This document shows positions 23,889 to 31,929 of a DNA stretch of 33,613 nucleotides, one piece after another. A program made the position numbers and the translations under genes. Position 1 is the first letter of the stretch. Each line of letters begins with the position of its first letter. Under the pieces are notes generated by a model. It did not search any database and had not been told where the DNA came from. It was given only the letters and a program-made list of their open reading frames with translations. Source of the stretch: T3Sed10-241 sp036796255 (GTDB taxonomy: Bacteria; Bacteroidota; Bacteroidia; Flavobacteriales_D; Cryomorphaceae); the NCBI GenBank assembly GCA_036796255.1, contig DAIRDH010000037.1, positions 1 to 33,613 of the forward strand. Reading direction: 5' to 3'.

Positions 23889-23896
23889 CAAAAGTA
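23889..23896 (-). promoter_or_regulatory. -7 box upstream of the HAD-map operon
   Basis: On the minus strand the sequence is TACTTTTG, matching TAnnTTTG exactly, 15 bases from the ATG at 23873. No TTG appears at the ideal -33 distance. It decides the start codon of the HAD gene. Confidence 0.6.
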
Positions 23897-24012
23897 GGGA
23901 ATTAAATATGTTCACCGGCACAGGCCCCGCCACCTGACAGTGCAAAAATGAGTTGCCTGCGTAAACAAAAATCAATGCGAAGCATTATTAAAACACAAAC
24001 AAAATTGGCCTC

Positions 24013-24693
24013 ATGGCAAAAAGTGTAGCGCGCTATTTAATTGAATCTCTTGCAGAGCCGCTCTACAGGCTATACTCAGAAAGCTTGAGATCGTGGTCTT
24101 ATGGAGATTTGAACCTTCTGGTCATGCCTGGAGTGTTTCACCCTGGATGGTTTGTAACTTCGCGGATGCTTCTGGATAAGGTTGAGCGACTCAATTTGCA
24201 TAACAAAGTGATTTTAGAGTTGGGATGCGGCACAGGTGCGCAAGCGTGCAGGTCAGCGCAGTTGGGGGCAATAGCTTACGCGAGTGATGTCACCCCGGTA
24301 GCTTGCAGAAATGCCACCCTCAATGCCGAGCGCAATAATTTAAATGTTGGAGTTTTCGCCAGCGACATTTTTGATGATATACCTGAGGATTTATTGTTTG
24401 ACTACATTTTTGTCAATCCTCCTTTCGTTCCGCGATATCCTGAAGAGGAGCGCGACTTTGCCTTCTGTTGCGGGGAGGGTTACGAATATTACATCAGCCT
24501 TTTTAAGGATCTCCATCGGGTATTAAAACAAGATGGTGTTGTAATAATAGCTTTGGCCAAATCTTGTGACATCGCAGCAATACTTGCCGTTGCCGATTTA
24601 GAAAGCTTACACCACGAGCGAATCGATCAGTTCAAGCGTTGGTCTGAAACCAATTACCTCTACGAGTTCAGACTCAATTCTCAAGAATCGTAA
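24013..24693 (+). CDS. Class I SAM-dependent methyltransferase with NPPF motif
   Basis: A 226-residue methyltransferase. The SAM motif is VILELGCGTGAQA (glycine loop 71-75), with DVTP at 92-95 as the acidic turn and NPPF (135-138) as motif IV. The NPPF/NPPY signature is shared by N6-adenine DNA/RNA methyltransferases and by PrmC/HemK glutamine methyltransferases, where the Asn and aromatic side chain hold the amine being methylated. No DNA target-recognition domain or restriction partner is present, so methylation of protein or RNA is more likely than DNA modification. The gene overlaps the convergent OmpA-family gene by 20 bases at the 3' ends. The exact substrate is not predictable. Confidence 0.82.
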   Translation: MAKSVARYLIESLAEPLYRLYSESLRSWSYGDLNLLVMPGVFHPGWFVTSRMLLDKVERLNLHNKVILELGCGTGAQACRSAQLGAIAYASDVTPVACRNATLNAERNNLNVGVFASDIFDDIPEDLLFDYIFVNPPFVPRYPEEERDFAFCCGEGYEYYISLFKDLHRVLKQDGVVIIALAKSCDIAAILAVADLESLHHERIDQFKRWSETNYLYEFRLNSQES

Positions 24694-25879
24694 ATTCTAC
24701 CCGCCGATTTAGTGCCCTGCCTTCATCACTGTCGTTAGAAGCAGTGGGTTTTTTGCTGCCGTAACCTTGATAAGAAAGCCTCTCTTTTGTAATGTTCGCT
24801 TTGATGAGGTGATCGACCACTGCTTTTGCGCGCTCCTCACTCAACTTTTGGTTGTAAGTATCCGAGCCTTTATTGTCGGTGTGTCCTGCGATTTCAATTT
24901 TCAGATAAGGGTAATCATTCAATATGTCAGTTAGTTTATTCAACTCTGCTTTTGAGGTGGGAAGCAAAGTGGCCTTGTCGAATTCAAAAAATATGTTTTC
25001 CAATCGTATGGTGTTACCAACTTTGTAATCAATACTATCCAGCTTGATTTCGGCTGTTGACACCACTTCCATCTTCTCGAGTACTCGCTTGGGTGGAGGC
25101 GGCGTACTTGGCCTTGGAATGGGGCTGAGTGATTCATCCGGCTTGGCCCTACGCACATACACATCATCTATGTAGTAGTATGCGCCGCGCTCTCCCTGTG
25201 GCAACCGTTCGACAGTCGTTTCATCATCATGGTAAAAATTTCCGATTATTAAATAATGCTTTTTTGAATCCACTTCAAAAACACCATTCACTTTCTGCCA
25301 CATGTTCCATCTCGACTTAATCAACTTATCCTCATTTACATGGGGATTGAAAAACAAAGGCATACGGTCCCTTGTCACCACTGCTGTATCGCTGAAATAG
25401 ACACCTATATTGTTAGACGCCATTGCCGAAGAATAGGCTCTGCTGGTATAAAACTCTACATAGTACCGTTGACCGGGCATGAGCGCCGAGTCGAGCTCAA
25501 CCATAAGGTATTCATGCCAGAAAGTCTCTGTGCCTCCTTTACCATACACCTTTATGCCAGCCATATTGTCGCCGGTGCGGGGGCCCTGTTTGCCCTGACT
25601 GTGCTTGGTCGGGTTGGCCCAGCAGCTCTTGTCAACCCGAAGGCTCAGGATATCAGGGGTGGCTTCGGTGGGCGAATCCCAGTGCAGCACATCTTCCATG
25701 TAGCCGCGTCCGTTTTGATTCCAACGGCAATATTCCCTTCTGGTTTCTTCAAATCCCGGGTTCGGAACATAATTGTGATAGCCATCATCACTGGTTGCAA
25801 AAATACCAGCTATCTGGGCGCTGGAGTAGTAACTCAGCGAAGTGAGGAATATGAGGGTAGAAATAAAGCGCATTACCAT
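24674..25879 (-). CDS. OmpA-family outer-membrane/peptidoglycan-binding protein
   Basis: A secreted protein of about 401 residues. The start is set at the ATG 25879 (or 25873), which gives a signal peptide MVMRFISTLIFLTSLSYYSS before AQ; the frame is open to 26005 without signal character. The middle part (about 25-280) is rich in Trp, Tyr and Asn (YVPNPGFEE, WHEYLMVELD) and resembles carbohydrate-binding jelly-roll domains, which is tentative. A proline-rich linker (IPRPSTPPPPKR) leads to a C-terminal OmpA domain: FFEFDKATLLPTSKAELNKL, IEIAGHTDNKGSD, and LSYQGYGSKKP with NRRVEF. The OmpA domain would bind peptidoglycan. A TACTTTTG -7 box lies upstream at 25916-25923. The gene is divergent from a second OmpA gene. 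Confidence 0.87.
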   Translation of the reverse strand: MVMRFISTLIFLTSLSYYSSAQIAGIFATSDDGYHNYVPNPGFEETRREYCRWNQNGRGYMEDVLHWDSPTEATPDILSLRVDKSCWANPTKHSQGKQGPRTGDNMAGIKVYGKGGTETFWHEYLMVELDSALMPGQRYYVEFYTSRAYSSAMASNNIGVYFSDTAVVTRDRMPLFFNPHVNEDKLIKSRWNMWQKVNGVFEVDSKKHYLIIGNFYHDDETTVERLPQGERGAYYYIDDVYVRRAKPDESLSPIPRPSTPPPPKRVLEKMEVVSTAEIKLDSIDYKVGNTIRLENIFFEFDKATLLPTSKAELNKLTDILNDYPYLKIEIAGHTDNKGSDTYNQKLSEERAKAVVDHLIKANITKERLSYQGYGSKKPTASNDSDEGRALNRRVEFTILEN

Positions 25880-25915
25880 TACAAGTTTTCCACAATGGGT
25901 TGGTTCATTGCAATT

Positions 25916-25923
25916 CAAAAGTA
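25916..25923 (-). promoter_or_regulatory. -7 box of the minus-strand OmpA gene
   Basis: Minus-strand TACTTTTG matches TAnnTTTG exactly and would place transcription start about 30 bases before the ATG at 25879. It supports the shorter start rather than the frame extension to 26005. Confidence 0.55.
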
Positions 25924-26024
25924 GCGCAATACCAATCCGCTCAGCGCTGAAGACAGTATTTCTATCCTCATAGCAATGTGGATAATGACCGCCGACATGA
26001 GACATGCCGCCTCTTGCATGCCCC

Positions 26025-26032
26025 TATATTTG
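26025..26032 (+). promoter_or_regulatory. -7 box of the OmpA-polysaccharide export operon
   Basis: TATATTTG fits TAnnTTTG fully. Transcription would begin near 26039, about 20 bases before the GTG at 26059, excluding the upstream ATG at 25978 as the start of this transcript. Confidence 0.55.
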
Positions 26033-26058
26033 CTTTTATTCCTGAACTCCCTCTCCGC

Positions 26059-27252
26059 GTGAAGCAAACTGCTGTCAAGATTGTGTTTTTGTTGTCAACC
26101 TTGATGCCTTTCGTTTCAAGCGCGCAGGATGGCACTCCTACCAATTGCTTCAATGCACAAGAGGTTTTATTCCCACTCTCAGAGAATGATTTCAGCAAAA
26201 ACGCAGTTCTGGTTAAAGGCACCGCTGCCAATGCCTTATACTATCAGTATCAGGATAAATATACCTTTTGGTACAAGTTTGTAGCGCAAAAAGACTTGCA
26301 GATTCAATTCTCAGTGAGTGCCACAAAAGAAGAAGATCGATATGGGGTTACCGCTTACAGCTACGGTAAAAATGACTTCTGCGACAGGTTAGTCAATCAA
26401 GGACTAGATCCTCTTGACCTCAAGAAATCTACAATTCTATTGAAGAGTGGAAAAATTCTATATCTCAACACAATAGAAGCCAAAACCAACGATACCATCT
26501 ATATCTCAATACTAAGCCTCAACAAAGAGGATTGCGGCCACTTCCTACGATTGGAGTCGGAAGGTCAAAAACTCTCCTTACACGCAATACATAGGCCCTG
26601 TTATGATTTTTCGATCCTTGAAATTCCCGACTTTTCACTTGCCCGCAATCGCAACGAAGACGTGAGCCTCTTTCTTGATAATATGCTTAACAATGACCCA
26701 CCTGCACCTGCCGCACCCGAAAGCAAAGGAGAAAGTTCTCGAATGAAAAGCCTCGCACCAGAAAGACGACCCATTCAAGCACCTCAAAAAGTGGGCTTCG
26801 AAAGCCTGACCTCTGTGACAGTGGAGCGGGCTGATGATGCCATGATTAGCATTGGTGACAAACTCACGCTCAACCAGGTATTCTTCTACACCAACACCTA
26901 TGCCTTCAAACCCGAATCAGAAGAAGAGTTGCAGCAATTATTGAACTTTTTGCTCGACAACCCCAATCTCACCATCGAGATACAAGGGCACACCGCCAAT
27001 AACACAGAGGAAATCAAGCCTGACCCCAACTTCAAAGGGCAAGGAAAAGAGTGGAACTTCAAAGGCAATTCATTGCAGTTGAGTGAAGAACGTGCCAACG
27101 CAGTAAGGGAATATCTGATTTCCAATGGAATCAGCAAGAAAAGAACAATTGCCAAAGGCTATGGAGATACACAACTCAAGGTGAAGAACGCAAAAACCAT
27201 AGATGAGGCTGAAAAAAACATGCGCGTCGAAGTTGTAATCACAGGAACATGA
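26059..27252 (+). CDS. OmpA-family lipid/peptidoglycan-interacting protein, GTG start
   Basis: A protein of about 397 residues. The start is placed at GTG 26059, because MKQTAVKIVFLLSTLMPFVS then SAQ is a clear signal peptide and a -7 box lies just upstream; the ATG at 25978 would put 27 unrelated residues before it. The N-terminal half (about 25-220) resembles a beta-sandwich with ALYYQYQDKYTFWYKFVAQK. A low-complexity Pro/Ala/Ser/Arg linker follows near 225-260. The C-terminal OmpA domain shows NQVFFYTNTYAFKPESEEEL, IEIQGHTAN and IAKGYGDTQLK. An insert of about 20 residues (EEIKPDPNFKGQGKEWNFKG) interrupts the usual HTDNxG loop. Its stop overlaps the Wza-like start (ATGA at 27249-27252), so it heads the polysaccharide export operon, where an OmpA protein is unexpected. 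Confidence 0.82.
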   Translation: MKQTAVKIVFLLSTLMPFVSSAQDGTPTNCFNAQEVLFPLSENDFSKNAVLVKGTAANALYYQYQDKYTFWYKFVAQKDLQIQFSVSATKEEDRYGVTAYSYGKNDFCDRLVNQGLDPLDLKKSTILLKSGKILYLNTIEAKTNDTIYISILSLNKEDCGHFLRLESEGQKLSLHAIHRPCYDFSILEIPDFSLARNRNEDVSLFLDNMLNNDPPAPAAPESKGESSRMKSLAPERRPIQAPQKVGFESLTSVTVERADDAMISIGDKLTLNQVFFYTNTYAFKPESEEELQQLLNFLLDNPNLTIEIQGHTANNTEEIKPDPNFKGQGKEWNFKGNSLQLSEERANAVREYLISNGISKKRTIAKGYGDTQLKVKNAKTIDEAEKNMRVEVVITGT

Positions 27253-27992
27253 AGCACTGGCCCATTATTTTAATTGTACTATTTGCTGCGTCATGCATAC
27301 CTCACAAAGAAGTGCTTTACATGCGCGATCTTGATCAGCAGGGTGGCAATATTTCGTTTGCAGATGCCCCCCAATCAATCATTCTACATGGTGACTTACT
27401 TGAGATCCACATCTCCAGCATCAGCCAGGAAACCAATAGCTACTTCTTCAAGCCCGGTAGCGAAAGTGATACGAAATCCGGTGCCAATACTTACCAGATA
27501 GCCACCGATGGAAAAGTGGACCTTCCATTGATAGGCCGGGTTGAACTGGCCGGCAAAACAACTACCGAAGCCGAAGAATACCTCCGCAACCTGCTAACGG
27601 AATACCTACAAAAACCCGTGGTTAACGTACGGCTGGTAAACTTCACTGTGACTGTGCTTGGGGAGGTAAATAATCCGGGCGTATTTCAGGTGCCGACAGC
27701 CAGTGCAACAATTTTTGAAGCTATTGGACTTGCGGGCGATATGACGATTTACGGGCAGCGTGACAATGTGCTCCTGATTCGCAATAGTGGACCAGAGAAA
27801 ACCTACAGCAGGCTCAACTTGGGCAATAGCGCCATTATGGCTTCAGGGGGTTTTCACATACAAAACAACGATGTGATTTACGTGCCGCCTTCTAAAGGGC
27901 GTGCCTCAGCCGATGACAATGTGTACCGATTGTTGCCACTCATCATTAGCGGATTAACTTTTGTAGTGGTCATTATAAGCCTCACTCAATAA
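27249..27992 (+). CDS. Polysaccharide biosynthesis/export lipoprotein, Wza-like
   Basis: A 247-residue outer-membrane export protein. The lipobox is LFAASC (Cys16). The polysaccharide export domain shows HGDLLEIHI near 46-54 and IATDGKVDLPLIGRVELAGK near 84-103; a SLBB-type domain begins VTVLGEVNNPGVFQVP near 135. The protein ends with a hydrophobic segment LLPLIISGLTFVVVIISLT, a single transmembrane helix found in Bacteroidota members, where Wza of E. coli has its amphipathic barrel helix. It would form the outer part of the capsule or exopolysaccharide channel. It overlaps the OmpA gene by 4 bases and is followed after 3 bases by the Wzc-like kinase. Confidence 0.92.
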   Translation: MKHWPIILIVLFAASCIPHKEVLYMRDLDQQGGNISFADAPQSIILHGDLLEIHISSISQETNSYFFKPGSESDTKSGANTYQIATDGKVDLPLIGRVELAGKTTTEAEEYLRNLLTEYLQKPVVNVRLVNFTVTVLGEVNNPGVFQVPTASATIFEAIGLAGDMTIYGQRDNVLLIRNSGPEKTYSRLNLGNSAIMASGGFHIQNNDVIYVPPSKGRASADDNVYRLLPLIISGLTFVVVIISLTQ

Positions 27993-27995
27993 AAT

Positions 27996-30404
27996 ATGGA
28001 GCAGGAGCCACGCAGCAACATGCAGACAGCCAGGGAAGAGCGTGACTTTAACTTGCGCGAATTCCTTACACGGTATTCCAAATACTGGTACCTGTTTGTC
28101 ATCGCTCTGGCCTTGTCATTTGCAGCAGCGCGATACTACAACTGGTATAAAAATCCGGTTTTCGCAGTAGCCGCCAAGCTCCACGTTCGCGATGACAATC
28201 AAAGCCGTGAAGGCCTGCTCAAGGCCTTGGATGTGGAAATGGCTTCCAAAAATATTGAAAATGAAATCGAGGTAATTCGCTCTTTCAATCTATTGGCCAA
28301 AACACTCAATGAACTTGAGTTTGATGTTTCCTACTTTCTAATAGGCGATGTCAAAGTATCAGAAGTATACAAAGACTGCCCATTTCGTATAAGCGCGACC
28401 CAGCTCAACTTTGAAGCTTACACGCTGCCCATCCATGTTTTCATAAAGGATACTTCGAGCTATAAGCTTTCGTTTGACCACGGTGGAGAGGAAAAAGGAT
28501 ACGAAGGTCGTTTTGGGGACACCCTACATACAAGCCTTGGAAACTTTGTAGCCAATCGGCGTGATAACTTTCCGCTTCAATCACTCGCCGACAATAGTTT
28601 TGAAAAGCGAAATTACAAGGTACACTTCAACACCATGGGCTACAACCAAAACCGTTATCTCTCACGCCTGAGTGTGGGATTGTCGCGTCCGCAAAGCACG
28701 ATACTTCAAGTATATCTGGAAGATGAGGTACCCCAAAAAGCGCTGGATTTTGTTAACAAGCTCATTGAAGTTTACCTTAACAACGACATAGACCAAAAGA
28801 ACAAAGCTGCCGCTGCTACGCGCATCTTTCTGGACAACCAACTTGCCAGTATCACAGAGGATCTGGAAAGCATCGAAATCAACAGGGAGCGCTTCAAAGT
28901 CGATAAAGGCATCATCAATCTCGAATCAGAATCGCAGATGGTGCTGGAGAGCATCCGCGAAATGGACCAACAACGCTCCATTAACAATGCCCGCATTGGG
29001 ATGATTGACCTGCTGGAGCGCTACGTAGTCGACAACGCTGACCTGCGAGATCTTGCACCCGCGGCCCTGGACATCAACGACCCCTTGCTGATAAGGCTAA
29101 TCAACAAGCTCAGCGAACTACAAGGCGAGCGACAGCAGATATTAAACAAAGGTACTGTAAACGACCCCAAGCTCAACCCGCTCAATGCCGAAATCGACCT
29201 GACCAGAAGCTCTTTGCTGGAAAACATTCGCAACATTCGCAAAAGCTTGACGCGCAAAGACAACGAATTGAATGAGGACATACGCTCTATGCGCAGCCGC
29301 ATGCAGCGCATCCCAACAACTGAACGCGAATTGCTGGAAATAGAACGTCGATTCAGAATTCAGGAGGGCCTGTACACCTTCTTGCTCCAACGCCGCGCTG
29401 AGCTGAGCATCTCCCTCGCCGCCGCCGAAAGCAATACGCGGTTGGTGGATTCGGCACGCCTGCTGCCCGGCCCCATCCGGCCGGTGAAGCAAAAAGCCTA
29501 TGGGGTGGCCATACTGCTAGGTTTGATGATTCCGTTTTTAATCATCTTTTTAGTAGAGAAGCTTCAAGATAAAGTGATTGATATGAGCACCTTGAAGCGC
29601 CTAAGCTCTGCCCCCTTACTGGGCGTCGTTCAGCTCAGCAAACACGACAGCGCTTTGGTTGCCATAGAAAAACCGCGATCGCCCATCGCAGAGGAATACC
29701 GGAGCCTGCGTGCCAATCTTCAATTTTTTGTCGGAGCACAAAACAATCAGGTGATCATGGTTACTTCCTCCGTGGGTACGGAAGGCAAAACCTTTAATGC
29801 CATGAACCTGGCCTGCGTATTGGCAAGTACTGGAATCAAGGTAGTACTTGTGGGGCTCGATCTGCGAAAGCCGCGCATTGTTGAGGATTTTGGCTTGACC
29901 AATAAAATAGGCTGCAGCAATTACCTCAGCGGAACAGCCACCCTGGATGAAGTGTTACAGCCTTCAGGCGTGGTTGACAACCTCAGCATCATATCGGCAG
30001 GACCCATTCCTCCCAACCCTTCTGAGCTGATACTTTCACAGCATATGACTACGCTGATAGAAAGTCTAAAGGAACGTTTCGATAAAATAGTACTTGATAC
30101 GCCCCCTATCGGATTGGTATCTGACGGACTGGTCATTGCCGGACATGCCCAACTCACCCTTTTCATCATAAGGTATGCTGTAACGCGTAAAGACCATGTG
30201 AAGCATATGGAAGACCTTTACAAAAAAGGACAACTCGGACAAGTGGCACTGATTTTTAACGCCGTGAAACACAAACGCGGCGGTTATGGCTATGCATATT
30301 CCTACGGTTCCGGATACGGATACGGCAGCGGCTACGGCGCATATTTTGATGAGGACGATAACACTGGCAGAGGTGCCAAGTTGAGCCGCGGCCGCAAAAA
30401 ATGA
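27996..30404 (+). CDS. Wzc-like polysaccharide co-polymerase with tyrosine autokinase domain
   Basis: An 802-residue inner-membrane protein fusing a Wzz-type chain-length domain to a BY-kinase. The first transmembrane helix is YWYLFVIALALSFAAARYY (about 31-50) and the second is GVAILLGLMIPFLIIFLVE (about 500-520). Between them lies a long periplasmic coiled coil with the GNVR-type end (RRFRIQEGLYTFLLQRRAEL). The kinase has Walker A VGTEGKT near 592-598, Walker A' VGLDLRKPR near 618 and Walker B IVLDTPPIG near 696. The C-terminal tail is a tyrosine cluster (GYGYAYSYGSGYGYGSGYGA), the expected autophosphorylation region, followed by an acidic and basic end. BY-kinases of this type control polymer length and export. 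Its stop overlaps the flippase start by 4 bases. Confidence 0.94.
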   Translation: MEQEPRSNMQTAREERDFNLREFLTRYSKYWYLFVIALALSFAAARYYNWYKNPVFAVAAKLHVRDDNQSREGLLKALDVEMASKNIENEIEVIRSFNLLAKTLNELEFDVSYFLIGDVKVSEVYKDCPFRISATQLNFEAYTLPIHVFIKDTSSYKLSFDHGGEEKGYEGRFGDTLHTSLGNFVANRRDNFPLQSLADNSFEKRNYKVHFNTMGYNQNRYLSRLSVGLSRPQSTILQVYLEDEVPQKALDFVNKLIEVYLNNDIDQKNKAAAATRIFLDNQLASITEDLESIEINRERFKVDKGIINLESESQMVLESIREMDQQRSINNARIGMIDLLERYVVDNADLRDLAPAALDINDPLLIRLINKLSELQGERQQILNKGTVNDPKLNPLNAEIDLTRSSLLENIRNIRKSLTRKDNELNEDIRSMRSRMQRIPTTERELLEIERRFRIQEGLYTFLLQRRAELSISLAAAESNTRLVDSARLLPGPIRPVKQKAYGVAILLGLMIPFLIIFLVEKLQDKVIDMSTLKRLSSAPLLGVVQLSKHDSALVAIEKPRSPIAEEYRSLRANLQFFVGAQNNQVIMVTSSVGTEGKTFNAMNLACVLASTGIKVVLVGLDLRKPRIVEDFGLTNKIGCSNYLSGTATLDEVLQPSGVVDNLSIISAGPIPPNPSELILSQHMTTLIESLKERFDKIVLDTPPIGLVSDGLVIAGHAQLTLFIIRYAVTRKDHVKHMEDLYKKGQLGQVALIFNAVKHKRGGYGYAYSYGSGYGYGSGYGAYFDEDDNTGRGAKLSRGRKK

Positions 30405-31759
30405 TCAAGCACTTCGTTTCGAGGTATCTGCAATCAGGTGATATCCGCGGCAAGCGAATCGTGGAGCAAATCTTTCTGGGCGCCGGCCTCAAGGTGGTCA
30501 ACTCAGCAGTCGGTATTGTCATCATCCCCCTATACCTCAGCTTGCTCACCGATGTGAGCTTTGGTATATGGCTCACAGTTAGCGCGGCCATCAACTGGTT
30601 CAACATTTTCGACCTGGGGCTGGGCAATGGCCTGCGCAACCGTCTCGCGGAGTCCATGGCCAGGGGCGATGTCGAGCGTGGACGCATCTACGTGAGCACG
30701 GCCTACTTCGTCATTGGCGCGGTAGCCCTGGCCTTGCTCGGTGGCTTCTTCATCGCCGATGCCTTCGTGAATTGGGGCATTGCCTTTGCCGCTCCGGCTG
30801 ACCTGCATGCCGATGTGAACCTTATGACGCGCATCCTCGTGGTGCTCTTTCTCCCGCAATTCGTGGTGCAGCTCATCAAGATGGTAGTCACCGCCGATCA
30901 GCGCCCCGCCTGGGCCAACGCCATCAACACGGTGGTGAATGTGCTGCAACTCGGAGTGGTATGGATCCTCGTACAAAACGAAACCGACGGCCTGCCCCAG
31001 CTGGCACTCTCCATGGGGGCGGTGAATCTTGGTGTGCCGCTGCTCGCCAGTTTTCTGCTCTTCGGCAAAAGGTACCGCAACTACGCCCCCGCCCTCAAGT
31101 GGGTGCGCATGGAGTACGCCCGCGACCTGCTCAACCTCGGGGCGGTATTCTTCATTCTGCAGGGTGCTGCGCTTGTGGTGTTTATGACCGACAATGTGAT
31201 CATCTCCCAAGTGCTCGGCCCCGAGGAAGTGCCGGCCTACAACATCAGTTACCGCTATTTCAATTTCGCAGCGGTGTTTTTTGGCCTGGTCACCACGCCC
31301 TTCTGGTCGGCATTCACCGACGCCTTCGTGAAGCGTGATATGGCATGGATAAGCCGCATGATGAAGCGATTGCTGGGCCTATGGGCGCTTCTCACTGCGG
31401 CCACCCTGCTTATGCTCTTTGCTGCACCATGGGCGTACGGGCTCTGGATAGGCGATGCTGTCGACATCCCATTCACCCTCAACCTGATGATGGCGCTGTG
31501 GATCATCATGTCCACAGGTATGGGCATATTCGGGACACTGCTCAGCGGCGTGGGCAAGCTCAAACTCACGCTTTACCATGCTGTTTTTGTGATGATCATC
31601 AATATCCCGCTTTCTATTTGGCTCGCGGGCTTCCCCGCCTTGGGAAGCGCCGGAGTGATCATGGCCAGCCTTATCGGGGTGTGCTTCCGCCTGCTCTTCC
31701 AGCCCCTGCAATGCTACAGAATCGTCAAGGGCACTGCACGCGGCATCTGGAACCGCTAA
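30401..31759 (+). CDS. Oligosaccharide flippase (Wzx-like, MATE/MOP superfamily)
   Basis: A 452-residue polytopic inner-membrane protein with about twelve hydrophobic segments, for example VVNSAVGIVIIPLYLSLLTD near 29-48 and AALVVFMTDNVIISQVLG near 249-266. The N-terminal pattern FGIWLTVSAAINWFNIFDLG followed by LGNGLRNRLAE is typical of Wzx/RfbX-type flippases that move lipid-linked repeat units to the periplasmic face. It completes an apparent Wzx/Wzy export set together with the Wza- and Wzc-like proteins; no Wzy polymerase is recognised in this window. The start ATG overlaps the kinase stop (ATGA). The base composition is visibly more GC-rich than the preceding operon genes. The gene is followed by a palindromic element. 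Confidence 0.88.
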   Translation: MIKHFVSRYLQSGDIRGKRIVEQIFLGAGLKVVNSAVGIVIIPLYLSLLTDVSFGIWLTVSAAINWFNIFDLGLGNGLRNRLAESMARGDVERGRIYVSTAYFVIGAVALALLGGFFIADAFVNWGIAFAAPADLHADVNLMTRILVVLFLPQFVVQLIKMVVTADQRPAWANAINTVVNVLQLGVVWILVQNETDGLPQLALSMGAVNLGVPLLASFLLFGKRYRNYAPALKWVRMEYARDLLNLGAVFFILQGAALVVFMTDNVIISQVLGPEEVPAYNISYRYFNFAAVFFGLVTTPFWSAFTDAFVKRDMAWISRMMKRLLGLWALLTAATLLMLFAAPWAYGLWIGDAVDIPFTLNLMMALWIIMSTGMGIFGTLLSGVGKLKLTLYHAVFVMIINIPLSIWLAGFPALGSAGVIMASLIGVCFRLLFQPLQCYRIVKGTARGIWNR

Positions 31760-31762
31760 TTA

Positions 31763-31907
31763 GTGTCTGTCCATAAAGTCCATTCTCTGCGTTGCACTTG
31801 TACTGAAAACCCGCCTGCTCCGGGCAGGCAGTCATCCCGCCGCGGCGGGACTCCTTGCTTTTCAGTCCTGCGTGCGCCTTGATAATGAACTTTATGATCC
31901 AGTCACA
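31763..31907. mobile_element. Palindromic MITE/REP-like element
   Basis: The outer ends form an imperfect inverted repeat: TGTCTGTCCATAAAGTCCATT at the left (from 31764) against the complement of AATGAACTTTATGATCCAGTCA at the right (31885-31906), with ACTGAAAA (31802-31809) against TTTTCAGT (31859-31866) further in. The centre holds a 6-base stem (31813-31818 with 31824-31829) and a perfect 16-base palindrome (31835-31850). There is no coding capacity. The architecture fits a non-autonomous palindromic element. Lying between convergent flippase and sulfotransferase genes, it may also act as a bidirectional terminator. No target-site duplication is evident. Confidence 0.6.
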
Positions 31908-31929
31908 TGACTTTATTTACAGATTCTAA

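Noticed and set aside
25996..26061. Short signal-like peptide frame (MRHAASCMPLYLLLFLNS) upstream of the second OmpA gene
   Set aside because: It is only 21 codons, overlaps the -7 box and would not be transcribed from that promoter; a chance hydrophobic frame is more likely.
30530..31210. Minus-strand open frame opposite the flippase
   Set aside because: Its charged His/Glu/Gly-rich translation is the expected mirror of a hydrophobic membrane protein.
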